A stretch of DNA of 64,000 nucleotides from Balneolaceae bacterium (GTDB taxonomy: Bacteria; Bacteroidota; Rhodothermia; Balneolales; Balneolaceae), in the NCBI GenBank assembly GCA_007693395.1, contig REDS01000119.1, positions 40,104 to 104,103 on the forward strand, given 5' to 3'. Shown piece after piece: positions 18,143 to 27,271 of this stretch. A model generated the notes under the pieces. The model made no database searches, had not been told where the DNA came from, and saw nothing but the letters and a program-made list of their open reading frames with translations. The translations under genes and the position numbers were made by a program. The stretch's first letter is position 1. Each line of letters starts with the position of its first letter.

Positions 18143-19387
18143 ATGGCTGAGAGAAGAGTCGTAATTACCGGTATTGGTGCACTTACGCCATTGGGAAAGA
18201 CCGCTCCTGATTTTTGGAACGGTCTTCTTTCCGGCACAAGTGGAGTGCGTCCGATTACTCATTTTGATGTAGAAGACCTCCCCACAAAGTTCGCCGGACA
18301 AATAGAAAATTATGACTCCAATGACTACTTCGAAAGAAAAGAAGCACGACGTCTGGATCCCGTTACCCAATATGCTCTTATTACAGCTGAAGAAGCAATA
18401 AGAGACAGTAAACTCGACCTTGATACAGTTGATAAAGATCGTGTTGCAGTAATTGTTGGAACAGGAATCGGTGGAATGAACACATTCTATGAACAGTCTG
18501 TCTCTCTGCACGAAAATGGATCACGCGGGGTGAATCCGTTTTTTATCCCAATGCTTATCCCAGATATACCTGCGGGCCACATCTCTATTAAATATGGATT
18601 CAGAGGTGCTAATTACTGCGCCGTTTCTGCGTGTGCAACCGGCTCTCACAATATTGGCCTTGCCTTCGATAACATTCGATACGGCCACTCCGATATTGCC
18701 GTTTGCGGTGGTACGGAGTCACCGGTTTGGAGAATCGGCATTGCCGGCTTCTCTTCAATGAGGGCACTCTCCCGAAGAAACGAAGATCCCCAAAAGGCCT
18801 CAAGACCGTTCGATAAAGACCGGGATGGCTTTGTATTGGGTGAAGGATCGGCGATGTTCATACTTGAGTCTTTAGAATCAGCCCTTGCAAGAGGTGCGCG
18901 AATTTATAGCGAAATAGTTGGATATGGTTTTTCTGCTGATGCATACCATATTACAGCACCTGATCCTGATGGCAACGGAGTTATCCTTGCGATGAACAAT
19001 GCTCTGAAAATGGCCGGGATTAAACCGGAAGATATTGAGCATATTAACATGCATGGAACTTCTACTCCTCTCGGAGATATTGCTGAGACTAATTCCATCA
19101 AAAAGGTATTCGGAAAGCATGCATACAATATCAATTTGAATTCAACTAAATCTATGACAGGGCATATGCTCGGTGCAGCAGGTGCAGCTGAGGCTATTGC
19201 AACTCTTCTTGCCATCTATCATAGTACAATCCCACCCACTATAAATCAGGAAACACCTGACCCTGAATGCGATCTCAACTACACTCCAAATAATCCAATT
19301 GAGAGAGATATTACATATGCAATGAATAATGCTTTCGGGTTTGGTGGGCACAATACCGCTCTTATTTTCAAGAAATACGAAAATTAA
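18143..19387 (+). CDS. fabF: 3-oxoacyl-ACP synthase II (KAS II)
   Basis: 414 aa elongating condensing enzyme. The Cys nucleophile lies in CAVSACATGSHNIG (about residue 164), with two histidines in NMHGTSTPLGD and NSTKSMTGHMLGAAG and the C-terminal NNAFGFGGHN. The Cys-His-His triad distinguishes it from FabH. It starts 18 bp after acpP and is 3 bp from rnc. Confidence 0.97.
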   Translation: MAERRVVITGIGALTPLGKTAPDFWNGLLSGTSGVRPITHFDVEDLPTKFAGQIENYDSNDYFERKEARRLDPVTQYALITAEEAIRDSKLDLDTVDKDRVAVIVGTGIGGMNTFYEQSVSLHENGSRGVNPFFIPMLIPDIPAGHISIKYGFRGANYCAVSACATGSHNIGLAFDNIRYGHSDIAVCGGTESPVWRIGIAGFSSMRALSRRNEDPQKASRPFDKDRDGFVLGEGSAMFILESLESALARGARIYSEIVGYGFSADAYHITAPDPDGNGVILAMNNALKMAGIKPEDIEHINMHGTSTPLGDIAETNSIKKVFGKHAYNINLNSTKSMTGHMLGAAGAAEAIATLLAIYHSTIPPTINQETPDPECDLNYTPNNPIERDITYAMNNAFGFGGHNTALIFKKYEN

Positions 19388-19390
19388 AGG

Positions 19391-20155
19391 ATGATTGAAC
19401 GGTTCAAGAGATGGCTGCGAATTGAATCTGATTCAAAAAATACCCCTCATTCCATTCGTTTTAAACATCTTGGAGATAAACTTGGGATAATTATACTCCC
19501 TGAGCATAATAAGATTTTTGAACAAGCACTTCGCCACAGGTCAATTGTAGACAACGAAAAGTTCGATTCATTTGAAACGTATGAGCGTCTCGAATTTCTT
19601 GGAGATGCAGTTCTCGATTTGATTGTTACCGAAATTTTATTTGAAAAATTTCCGGCAGAGAATGAAGGGTTCCTCACAAAATTGCGTGCAAAGATAGTTC
19701 GCGGAGATACGCTTTACCAAATGGCCCAAAAGCTCGATTTAAATACTTATCTTGAAATTGGAGACCGTGCCGCAGGGCAAGGAATTGAGTATTCGAAAAG
19801 TGTGCTATCTGATGTATATGAATCACTAATAGCTGCAATTTACGTTACTGCCGGTTACGAAAAAGCATTTCAATTTGTACAAAACAATATTGAGACACTG
19901 CTCAACCTCGAAGAAGTTGTAAACCAAGTTGATAATTACAAGAGTGTGCTAATGGAATACTCTCAATCGCTAAAGCTAAAATTACCAAAATACAGTGTGG
20001 TATCAGAGCATGGCCCCGGGCATAATAAAACATTTCATGTAGCTGTATTTATTGAAAATGAAAAAATGGGAGAGGGATCCGGGAAAAGTAAAAAACAAGC
20101 TGAGCAACAGGCAGCGAAAGCCGCTCTTGAAAAAATTGAAGAAGCAGCCAGATAA
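19391..20155 (+). CDS. rnc: Ribonuclease III
   Basis: 254 aa double-strand-specific endoribonuclease for rRNA and mRNA processing. The RNase III signature ERLEFLGDAVLDL (about 65-77) and the second acidic site in SDVYESLIAAIYVTAG precede a C-terminal dsRNA-binding domain (about 185-250, ending with SKKQAEQQAAKAALEKI). The N-terminus is about 20 residues longer than in E. coli. It lies 3 bp after fabF; fabF-rnc adjacency is common. Confidence 0.96.
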   Translation: MIERFKRWLRIESDSKNTPHSIRFKHLGDKLGIIILPEHNKIFEQALRHRSIVDNEKFDSFETYERLEFLGDAVLDLIVTEILFEKFPAENEGFLTKLRAKIVRGDTLYQMAQKLDLNTYLEIGDRAAGQGIEYSKSVLSDVYESLIAAIYVTAGYEKAFQFVQNNIETLLNLEEVVNQVDNYKSVLMEYSQSLKLKLPKYSVVSEHGPGHNKTFHVAVFIENEKMGEGSGKSKKQAEQQAAKAALEKIEEAAR

Positions 20156-20241
20156 GTGAATCAAAAGTTTACTTCTGCCTAAAATTTTTTATACTTCTGC
20201 TGCCGTTTTGCAAATCCAATTCGTAGTTATACAGTCTCTCA

Positions 20242-21624
20242 ATGATTGCACATTTACTAAAACCGGAAATTGATGAGCTTATCCAAAAAAAGGACTGGAT
20301 AACGATAAAGGACGCTCTTGAAGATGTTCCTGCCGTAGATATTGCCGAGATGCTTGAAGAACTAAAGCCGCAGGTGGCCGTAGTTATCTTCAGATTGCTC
20401 AAAAAAAGTAAAGCTGCAGATGTATTTAGTTATTTGAGTTCATCTAAAGGAGCAGAACTCCTTGAAGTTTTCAGCAGGCAGCAACTGAGTGACGTGATGA
20501 ATAATCTTGAGCCGGATGAGAGAGTTGCTCTGATGGAAGAGCTACCAGGCGACCTTACGCAGAAAATGCTCAACTCGATGGAGCCCGATAACATTGCTCA
20601 GGTTAGGCGATTGCTAGGATATCCTGCTGAGAGTATTGGTCGAATAATGACCACAAACTATGTGCGAATAAAAGAGCACTGGACTGTACTCAAAAGTTTT
20701 GAGCATATTCGCAAGTTTGGAAGAAATGCAGAAACACTCAACGTGATTTATGTTGTAGATGAAGATGAGAAGTTAATTGATGACCTTCGTCTGAATCAGC
20801 TTATTTTGGCTGAACCGGAAACAAAAATTACCGACATAATGGACAGCACATTTGAGGCTTTAAGTGCTTTCAATGATCAGGAGGAGGCTGTTAAAATGTT
20901 GAGTAAATACGATAGGGTCGCACTACCCGTAGTTGATTCTGGGGGAATTCTTGTTGGTATAGTAACTGTCGATGATGTGTTGGATATAGCTCAGGAAGAA
21001 ACCACTGAAGATATGCAATTGATGGCGGGTATGAGTGCTCTGGATAGAAACTATTCAGAGACACCTGTTACTCAAATGGTTACAAAGAGAATAGGGTGGC
21101 TAATCTTGCTTTTTCTTGGACAGATGTTCACTGTAACTGCAATGGCTGGATATGAAGATACACTTGCTGCTGCCGCAATACTTGCACTTTTTATTCCAAT
21201 GATTATTTCAAGTGGTGGTAACTCCGGTTCTCAGGCTGCAACACTTATAATCCGCTCAATTTCTACGGATGATTTGAAGTTAAGCGACTGGAAAAGGGTA
21301 TTGGGTAGAGAGCTTTTATCCGGACTACTATTAGGTTCTATACTTGGGTTTTTGGGCACTGTTGTGATTGGTTTCTGGATGATTCTTCGCGGAGATCCTT
21401 TTACACTTGCCTTAGGGTTACAGGCCCTAACCGTTGGTACCAGTTTAGTGGGAGTGGTGCTTTTTGGGAACATGAGTGGCTCTATGCTTCCTTTTATAAT
21501 GTCGAAACTGGGCTTTGATCCCGCTGTAACATCTGCTCCATTCGTGGCTACACTTGTAGATGTAACGGGCATTTTTATCTATTTTACAGTAGCCGTATTC
21601 TTATTAACAGGTGTTGTTCTTTAA
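20242..21624 (+). CDS. mgtE: Magnesium transporter MgtE
   Basis: 460 aa dimeric Mg2+ channel/transporter. An N-terminal helical superhelix (about 1-130, DVPAVDIAEMLEEL, LDEL-type repeats) is followed by a CBS pair (about 135-250, with VDEDEKLIDDLRL and VVDSGGILVGIVTVDDVLDIAQEE). Five transmembrane helices begin near residue 285 (RIGWLILLFLGQMFTVTAMAG). The pore signature is PMIISSGGNSGSQAATLIIR. The gap from rnc is only 86 bp, too short for an Mg riboswitch, and none was seen. Confidence 0.95.
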   Translation: MIAHLLKPEIDELIQKKDWITIKDALEDVPAVDIAEMLEELKPQVAVVIFRLLKKSKAADVFSYLSSSKGAELLEVFSRQQLSDVMNNLEPDERVALMEELPGDLTQKMLNSMEPDNIAQVRRLLGYPAESIGRIMTTNYVRIKEHWTVLKSFEHIRKFGRNAETLNVIYVVDEDEKLIDDLRLNQLILAEPETKITDIMDSTFEALSAFNDQEEAVKMLSKYDRVALPVVDSGGILVGIVTVDDVLDIAQEETTEDMQLMAGMSALDRNYSETPVTQMVTKRIGWLILLFLGQMFTVTAMAGYEDTLAAAAILALFIPMIISSGGNSGSQAATLIIRSISTDDLKLSDWKRVLGRELLSGLLLGSILGFLGTVVIGFWMILRGDPFTLALGLQALTVGTSLVGVVLFGNMSGSMLPFIMSKLGFDPAVTSAPFVATLVDVTGIFIYFTVAVFLLTGVVL

Positions 21625-21643
21625 GTAAATTCTAATAATATCT

Positions 21644-22492
21644 ATGAAAGCTTATCTTGATTTAGTACAAAACGTATTTGATAACGGTGTCTGGAAAGAG
21701 AACAGAACGGGTGTTAAAACACTTTCGAACTTTTCTGAATTTTATAAGGTAGATCTTTCAGAAGGTTATCCTTTACTTACCACAAAAAAAGTGTTTTTTA
21801 AATCTGTTATTATGGAATTGCTCTGGTATTTACGGGGGGAAGACCATATAAAATGGCTGAGGGATGAAAATGATGTGCATATTTGGGATGCATGGGCAGA
21901 TGAAGATGGTTATGTAGGGCCGATCTACCCCGTATTATGGCGTCGTTTCCCAATGGTAAAAGCAGAAGATGGTTCGGTATATAAACCACTTGGAAGCACA
22001 ATAGAAAAAAATTGGAAGTACGTGGAGTTCGATCAGGTTCAGAATGCTATTAACCTTCTAAAAACCAACCCGAATAGCCGCAGAATAGTAGTTTCAGCCT
22101 GGCATCCGGGGCTGCTTGGTGAAATGGGATTACCTCCCTGCCATTTGATGTATATCTTTAACGTTGCGGATGGCAAATTGAATTTGCATCTCACACAGCG
22201 TTCCGGCGATATAGCTTTGGGCATTCCATTTAATCTTGCTTGCTACTCAGCTCTTTTGATGGCGGTAGCACAAGAAGTAGATTTAAAACCGGGTGTGTTT
22301 GCCCACACAATTGTGGATGCACATATATATGAAAATCATGTTGATGGACTGAAAGAACAATTAAAAAGAAAACCCAAGAAACTGCCTGCGCTCGAAATTT
22401 CGAAAAAACCGATTTATGAGTTAACCTTTGATGATTTTAAACTGAAGGATTATAACCCCGATCCCGTAATTCGATTTCCTGTAGCTGTATGA
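21644..22492 (+). CDS. thyA: Thymidylate synthase
   Basis: 282 aa folate-dependent enzyme converting dUMP to dTMP with methylene-THF. Seen: NRTGVKTL near residue 20, the catalytic Cys in LPPCHLMY (about 166), the QRSGD..LGIPFN dUMP-binding block and the C-terminal FPVAV. The usual GPVYGxQWR loop reads GPIYPVLWRRF and the usual QRSCD/QRSAD reads QRSGD, so it is a divergent ThyA. Its stop overlaps the folA start by 4 bp; paired expression recycles the dihydrofolate it makes. Confidence 0.94.
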   Translation: MKAYLDLVQNVFDNGVWKENRTGVKTLSNFSEFYKVDLSEGYPLLTTKKVFFKSVIMELLWYLRGEDHIKWLRDENDVHIWDAWADEDGYVGPIYPVLWRRFPMVKAEDGSVYKPLGSTIEKNWKYVEFDQVQNAINLLKTNPNSRRIVVSAWHPGLLGEMGLPPCHLMYIFNVADGKLNLHLTQRSGDIALGIPFNLACYSALLMAVAQEVDLKPGVFAHTIVDAHIYENHVDGLKEQLKRKPKKLPALEISKKPIYELTFDDFKLKDYNPDPVIRFPVAV

Positions 22493-22977
22493 AGTTAATC
22501 ATTATCGCGGCACATGATCCTAATCTGGTTATTGGATACAATGGGGAGTTACCCTGGCACTACAGTGAAGATTTAAAATTCTTTAAGCGAATCACAATGG
22601 GCTGCCCTATCTTAATGGGCAGGGTGGTTTTTGAGGAGCTAAAGGAAAAGCCATTGCCCGGGCGGGAAAATGTGGTGTTAAGCAGGTCAAAAAAATATGG
22701 TCATGTGAAAACCTTTACCAACATTAACGATGCCATGCATTATCTAAAAGATCATGAAAAGGTTTTTATTATTGGTGGCGGAAAAATATATGAGCAGACA
22801 ATAGCGCTCGCTGATGAACTTGTAATAACAGAAATAAAAAAAGAGTACTCCGGCGATACCTATTTAGTAAATTATCGCGATGATATAGGTACTGTTTGGG
22901 AAGAAATTTGGAGAGAAGAGCACCCCGAATTTGCCTTTGTGAAATATAGGAGAGTTAATCCAGATCAAGCTCTTTGA
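22489..22977 (+). CDS. folA: Dihydrofolate reductase
   Basis: 162 aa. Reduces dihydrofolate to tetrahydrofolate with NADPH. Seen: IIAAHDPNLVIGYNGELPWH (substrate loop), the catalytic acid in EDLKFF, MGRVVFEEL (usually MGRxTxES) and IIGGGKIYEQ. The start overlaps the thyA stop (ATGA). The last 23 bp overlap the 3' end of the convergent HD-domain gene, so the two transcripts are complementary at their ends. Confidence 0.95.
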   Translation: MKLIIIAAHDPNLVIGYNGELPWHYSEDLKFFKRITMGCPILMGRVVFEELKEKPLPGRENVVLSRSKKYGHVKTFTNINDAMHYLKDHEKVFIIGGGKIYEQTIALADELVITEIKKEYSGDTYLVNYRDDIGTVWEEIWREEHPEFAFVKYRRVNPDQAL

Positions 22978-24211
22978 GGTGTACAAGGTAGGGCTTTACA
23001 ACCGGTGTGGTTAAAGCTATAATATGCTTTGTGTCAGCTGCTTTCGAAAACTCTACTGCTTTTTGTTCGTCATCCAGAATCCATATACTTTCATTTTCAT
23101 ATTTATACGCTTCACTATAGCTTTCATTCAGATCGTAATAATACTTTGTAGAGAGTTCATCATGAGGAAAACCAGATTTTTTCAAATACTTGCTGGTTTT
23201 TTTATGAACATCTTCTGCAAGAGAATCGCGGGTTTTGAGATCAGCAAACCTTGTCCGATATAAACGGCGGTTCAAAAAACGTTCAGCCAAATCAGCCAGA
23301 ATCATGTCTTTACTGGCCTGCCATTTTTTAATACAAATAAAAACGTCATGATCATCCAAAGCCAGGTAATGGTTCATCATGGTTTCACTAATCACTTTTT
23401 TTGATGATGGATTTCTGCTGATAAAATATTTTAGCGAAGCTGAAGGAGTTGCTACTTTCTCACCCGACTCGACAAGGAACTGAACACGTTCAAAAATTTT
23501 CCTTAACAGCGTATCGGCACTCAAAACCGTTTTGTGTAAATATACCTGCATATACATAAGCCTGCGGGATAGAATGTAGTTTTCAACAGCGTAAATTCCC
23601 TTCTTCTCAATAACCACATTTCCGTTAAAAACACGCATGGTTTTTAGAATTCGGTTAATTCCTACAGAGCCCTCAGATACTCCTGTAAAAAAACTATCCC
23701 GTTTCAGGTAGTCTAACCTGTCCATATCAAGTTGAGATGAGATAAGCTGATGCAGAAATTTCTTTGGGTACTGGTTTGTAAAAATTTCGATTGCAGTAGT
23801 AAGCTCGCCTTCAAATTCCCTGTTCAGAGCTTCCATCACACGAAGGCTCATCATCTCGTGATTAAAATCCTCAATCAGGGTATGTTCAAGCGTGTGGGAT
23901 AACGGCCCATGGCCTGAATCATGTAGTAGAATAGCAATCAGCGTTCCCTTTACTTCAGCTTCGCTTATCGTGGTATCTTTCTCTTTTAAATTTTTCAGTA
24001 CTCTCTGCCCGAGCTCCATTGCACCTAAAGCGTGCGAGAAACGCGTATGTTCTGCCGCGGGAAAAACCAGATAACCCAAACCCAGCTGGCGTATTCGCCT
24101 GAGCCGTTGCACATAAGGATGGTCAATCAGTTTTAAAATAATGCCCTTCGGAATGGTGATGAAACCGTGAACCGGATCGCTGAATATTTTGTATTGACTG
24201 CTCTTATCCAT
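22955..24211 (-). CDS. HD-domain phosphohydrolase (dGTPase/SAMHD1-like)
   Basis: 418 aa HD-superfamily protein with early metal-ligand motifs: HTRFSHALG (about 55-63) and LLHDSGHGPLSHTLEH (HD at about 97-98), then QLDMDRLDYLKRDSFFTG (about residues 165-185). This layout matches the SAMHD1/dGTP triphosphohydrolase-like group; several members cleave dNTPs or phosphorylated metabolites, so the substrate is unknown. It lies 2 bp after a thioesterase gene on the same strand and overlaps the folA 3' end by 23 bp. A dNTP-pool role next to thyA/folA is attractive but unproven. Confidence 0.85.
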   Translation of the reverse strand: MDKSSQYKIFSDPVHGFITIPKGIILKLIDHPYVQRLRRIRQLGLGYLVFPAAEHTRFSHALGAMELGQRVLKNLKEKDTTISEAEVKGTLIAILLHDSGHGPLSHTLEHTLIEDFNHEMMSLRVMEALNREFEGELTTAIEIFTNQYPKKFLHQLISSQLDMDRLDYLKRDSFFTGVSEGSVGINRILKTMRVFNGNVVIEKKGIYAVENYILSRRLMYMQVYLHKTVLSADTLLRKIFERVQFLVESGEKVATPSASLKYFISRNPSSKKVISETMMNHYLALDDHDVFICIKKWQASKDMILADLAERFLNRRLYRTRFADLKTRDSLAEDVHKKTSKYLKKSGFPHDELSTKYYYDLNESYSEAYKYENESIWILDDEQKAVEFSKAADTKHIIALTTPVVKPYLVHLKELDLD

Positions 24212-24212
24212 T

Positions 24213-24647
24213 TCAGCTTTTGTAGAGATATTTTCCCGGATCTTTTATTTCGGGCAGGCGTACTGGACGGTTCTTTTTCAAATCAAACCAAACCCCGATT
24301 GATTCTGCCACTGCCTTCAGTTCTTTTGTCTCTTTTGAATAGATAGCCTGAAATCCGTTAACACTACTATTTCCAAGCTCTTTCATAGCGCTGCCAACCA
24401 AAACAGTTTCACCATATTGAATTGGTTTTATATAGTCGATAGAGATGTGAACCAGCACGAACGACTTTCCCTGTTGCACTGAATGATCAAATTCAGGGAT
24501 TTGTCCTACAAACTGAACTCTTCCCTCCTCAAAGTAAGAGTTGAAAACAGAATTATTGACGTGGCGCAGTGGATCAAGGTCTCGAAACCGAACCTCAAGT
24601 TCTATCCAGTTAAAAAAAGTGTCGGGGTTGTAAACAGGTTTATCCAT
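24213..24647 (-). CDS. Acyl-CoA thioesterase, 4HBT hot-dog family (YbgC-like)
   Basis: 144 aa from the ATG at 24645-24647 (MDKPVYNPDTFF). A start at 24707 would add 20 hydrophobic/polar residues with no family match. The hot-dog signature VRFRDLDPLRHVNNSVFNSYFEEGR (read in two parts) carries the catalytic Asp and the HVNN loop typical of 4-hydroxybenzoyl-CoA thioesterase/YbgC proteins. It probably hydrolyses short- or medium-chain acyl-CoA or acyl-ACP. It precedes the HD-domain gene by 1-2 bp and is divergent from the M42 peptidase gene. Confidence 0.85.
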   Translation of the reverse strand: MDKPVYNPDTFFNWIELEVRFRDLDPLRHVNNSVFNSYFEEGRVQFVGQIPEFDHSVQQGKSFVLVHISIDYIKPIQYGETVLVGSAMKELGNSSVNGFQAIYSKETKELKAVAESIGVWFDLKKNRPVRLPEIKDPGKYLYKS

Positions 24648-24780
24648 AATGTTGTTAAGTGAATTGCTTTGGTAAAGGTAAAGAGAATTGAGCAGTATAT
24701 AACCCAATTTATCGCTCTAATTGCCATTTTCATTCCTGCGTTGATTATATTCATATCTAATTTTTAACAAAGACTACCTT

Positions 24781-25857
24781 ATGATTGAAGCAGCATCACT
24801 CGAATTTCTTGAAAAACTTATTTCAACACCAAGCCCTACCGGTTACGAAGCCGAAGGGCAGAAAATTTGGAAAGCGTATATATCACAGTTTTGTGATAAA
24901 ACTGAATCTGATGCATACGGCTCAGCATTGGCGCGTTTAACAGTGAGCAACGATGTACCAACCATAATGCTGGAGGCACACGCTGATGAAATAGGCATGG
25001 TTGTACAGCACATTTCTGATGATGGTTTTGTTACCCTGAATAAGCTTGGCGGGAGTGATTCTACCATAGCAAAGGCAAAAAGAGTAAATATTTTCAATAA
25101 GAGGGGACGGGTTAGCGGTGTAATTGGAAATACTGCCATTCATCTGCAGGAGACAAAAAATGGTGGCGGCAAGCAACCTGCATGGAAAGAAATTTTTGTT
25201 GATATAGGAGTATCATCAAAAGAGGAAGCTTTGGAGTTGGTGCAAGTTGGTGATCCCGTAACATTTACGGATGAATTTGAGATGCTTAATGACCAGATTA
25301 TAACAGGACGTGCGCTTGACAACCGCATAGGTGGATTTGCCATTGCAGAAGCGATGAACATCATCAAAAAAAACCGGAAAAATCTGAAAGTAAATGTACT
25401 TGCCCTGAACTCCGTACAGGAAGAAGTTGGTGGTTTTGGAGCACGAATGATGGCTTACCGCCATATGCCCGATGCGGCTATTGTTACAGACGTTACACAC
25501 GCAACCGATACGCCCGGAATAAATCAAAAAGAGTATGGAGCAGTTAAACTGGGAGATGGGCCAACAGTTCAGCATGGGGGGGCTAACCACATCGCACTTG
25601 TAGATTTAATTGAAAAAGTTGCGGCTGAGAAGCAAATTGCGATACAGCATGAGGCAACCAGCATTCGCACCGGAACAGATACCGACAGCATATTTTTCCA
25701 GCGAACGGGCATACCAAGTGCATTGATATCTCTGCCTCTCAGATATATGCACTCACCGGTAGAAACAGCTTCGCTGAAAGACCTTGAAGGATTGATTGAG
25801 CTGATGGCGGCTTCTGTTTTAGCGATGACGCCGGATCAGGTTTTTACTGTGGGATGA
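24781..25857 (+). CDS. M42 family metallo-aminopeptidase
   Basis: 358 aa tetrahedral-aminopeptidase-type (TET) protein. Metal-site motifs are visible: EAHADEIG (His/Asp at about 67 and 69), GRALDNRIGG (bridging Asp), QEEVGGFGAR (catalytic Glu pair), TDVTHATDTPG and RYMHSPVE. M42 enzymes trim small peptides in the cytoplasm and are sometimes annotated as endoglucanase M. It is monocistronic, between the divergent thioesterase and convergent galE (14 bp from its stop). Confidence 0.92.
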   Translation: MIEAASLEFLEKLISTPSPTGYEAEGQKIWKAYISQFCDKTESDAYGSALARLTVSNDVPTIMLEAHADEIGMVVQHISDDGFVTLNKLGGSDSTIAKAKRVNIFNKRGRVSGVIGNTAIHLQETKNGGGKQPAWKEIFVDIGVSSKEEALELVQVGDPVTFTDEFEMLNDQIITGRALDNRIGGFAIAEAMNIIKKNRKNLKVNVLALNSVQEEVGGFGARMMAYRHMPDAAIVTDVTHATDTPGINQKEYGAVKLGDGPTVQHGGANHIALVDLIEKVAAEKQIAIQHEATSIRTGTDTDSIFFQRTGIPSALISLPLRYMHSPVETASLKDLEGLIELMAASVLAMTPDQVFTVG

Positions 25858-25871
25858 GATTTATGAATTAA

Positions 25872-26882
25872 CTAAAATCCGTTAGGATTTTTTGTTTGCC
25901 AATTCCATGCGTCGCGGCATATCTCTTCAAGGTTGTAATTGGCTTTCCATTTTAGTTCTTTTGCTGCCTTCGTAACATCAGCATAACAGATAGCGGCATC
26001 ACCCGGCCTTCTTCCGGTTATTTCATATGGAATTTTGATGCCATTGGCTTCCTCAAACGCATGTACTACATCGAGCACACTCGAACCCTTACCGGTTCCA
26101 AGGTTGTAAGTTACTAAACCTGGCTTATCATCTAATTTTTCAAGAGCCTTTAGATGGCCGTTTGCAAGATCAACCACATGGATATAATCCCGAATACCGG
26201 TGCCATCAGGTGTGGGGTAATCGCCGCCAAAAACCTTCAGTTTTTCAAGTTTTCCTACGGCAACCTGAGTAATGTATGGCATCAGGTTGTTTGGAATGCC
26301 GTTAGGATCTTCACCGATCTTTCCGCTTTTATGGGCGCCAACAGGATTGAAATACCTCAGTAGGGCTATGTTCCATCGATTATCAGCACTGTAAAGATCT
26401 TTCAAAATATACTCAATGGTAAGTTTTGTACGCCCGTAGGGGTTTACCGCCGAAAGTGCGCTATTTTCGATCAAAGGTGATTGATCAGGATTTCCGTAAA
26501 CCGTAGCAGATGAGCTGAAAACAAGATTGCTTACGCCGTATTCCATCATCACCTCACATAGGTTTAATGTGCCTGCAATATTGTTTTGATAGTATTTGAG
26601 TGGTTTTTCTACCGACTCACCTACAGCTTTTAAACCTGCAAAGTGTATTACACCATCAAAGGAGTTTTCACTGAAAATCTCAGACAGGGATGATTTGTCA
26701 AGAAGGTCGCATTTGTAGAATGCTACTTTTTTATCGCTTAGTTTTTCAACTCTGTGAAGGGATTCGCGTTTGCTGTTGCACAGGTTATCCATCACAACTA
26801 CATCGTATTGATTTGAAAGGAGCTCTAAAACTGTATGGCTTCCAATAAATCCGGTGCCGCCGGTAACAAGAATTGATTTCAC
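25872..26882 (-). CDS. galE: UDP-glucose 4-epimerase
   Basis: 336 aa extended SDR. The N-terminal NAD loop [48 protein letters not shown] (Tyr-x3-Lys) and [19 protein letters not shown] are GalE-specific. It interconverts UDP-Glc and UDP-Gal (possibly the GlcNAc/GalNAc pair) and can supply UDP-Gal to the polysaccharide locus starting 1.2 kb downstream. Last gene of a minus-strand group with the HPt and YciA-like genes. Confidence 0.95.
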   Translation of the reverse strand: MKSILVTGGTGFIGSHTVLELLSNQYDVVVMDNLCNSKRESLHRVEKLSDKKVAFYKCDLLDKSSLSEIFSENSFDGVIHFAGLKAVGESVEKPLKYYQNNIAGTLNLCEVMMEYGVSNLVFSSSATVYGNPDQSPLIENSALSAVNPYGRTKLTIEYILKDLYSADNRWNIALLRYFNPVGAHKSGKIGEDPNGIPNNLMPYITQVAVGKLEKLKVFGGDYPTPDGTGIRDYIHVVDLANGHLKALEKLDDKPGLVTYNLGTGKGSSVLDVVHAFEEANGIKIPYEITGRRPGDAAICYADVTKAAKELKWKANYNLEEICRDAWNWQTKNPNGF

Positions 26883-26924
26883 AAAAAGAAGTTTAAGATT
26901 TACAGATGATAGGGATGCTAAAAT

Positions 26925-27269
26925 TTAGATGAATTCTTTTAGTTCTACTAAAAGTTTGCCACAATAAGTATCCATTTCTCTTATGAGTTGTTTTATTTCA
27001 TCTCTGTTGTTTGTGCCAATTAAATCTTTCGATTTTTCATACATCTCTACAATGTGGTAAAGATTCATCATTTGAGCTACGGGTTTTATTTTATGGCCGG
27101 CATTTCTAAGTTTAATTTCATCATTCTTTATAAGTGCTTCCTTAAAATGCTGTTGGAACTCAGTAAACGAATCAACTGAAGCTTCTGCAAACTCCTTCAT
27201 ATAGTTTTCATCACCATAGAGTAAATCCACAATTAACTGCCTTTCAATAAGTGGGTTATTCGGTTCCAT
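26925..27269 (-). CDS. Histidine phosphotransfer (HPt) domain protein, orphan
   Basis: 114 aa single-domain helical protein. NAGHKIKPVAQMMNL (His at about 59) matches the HPt phosphohistidine motif (AHxLKG-like, with Lys two residues after the His and a Pro/Gly-like turn). Helical segments before and after it fit a four-helix bundle. HPt proteins shuttle phosphoryl groups between receiver domains, but no histidine kinase or response regulator lies nearby. It is 2 bp from the thioesterase gene upstream and 42 bp before galE. Function inferred from the motif only. Confidence 0.72.
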   Translation of the reverse strand: MEPNNPLIERQLIVDLLYGDENYMKEFAEASVDSFTEFQQHFKEALIKNDEIKLRNAGHKIKPVAQMMNLYHIVEMYEKSKDLIGTNNRDEIKQLIREMDTYCGKLLVELKEFI

Positions 27270-27271
27270 TT

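Noticed and set aside
20156-20241. Mg-sensing leader before mgtE
   Set aside because: The gap is 86 bp, too short for the M-box, and only a weak 7-bp stem without a T-run is visible.
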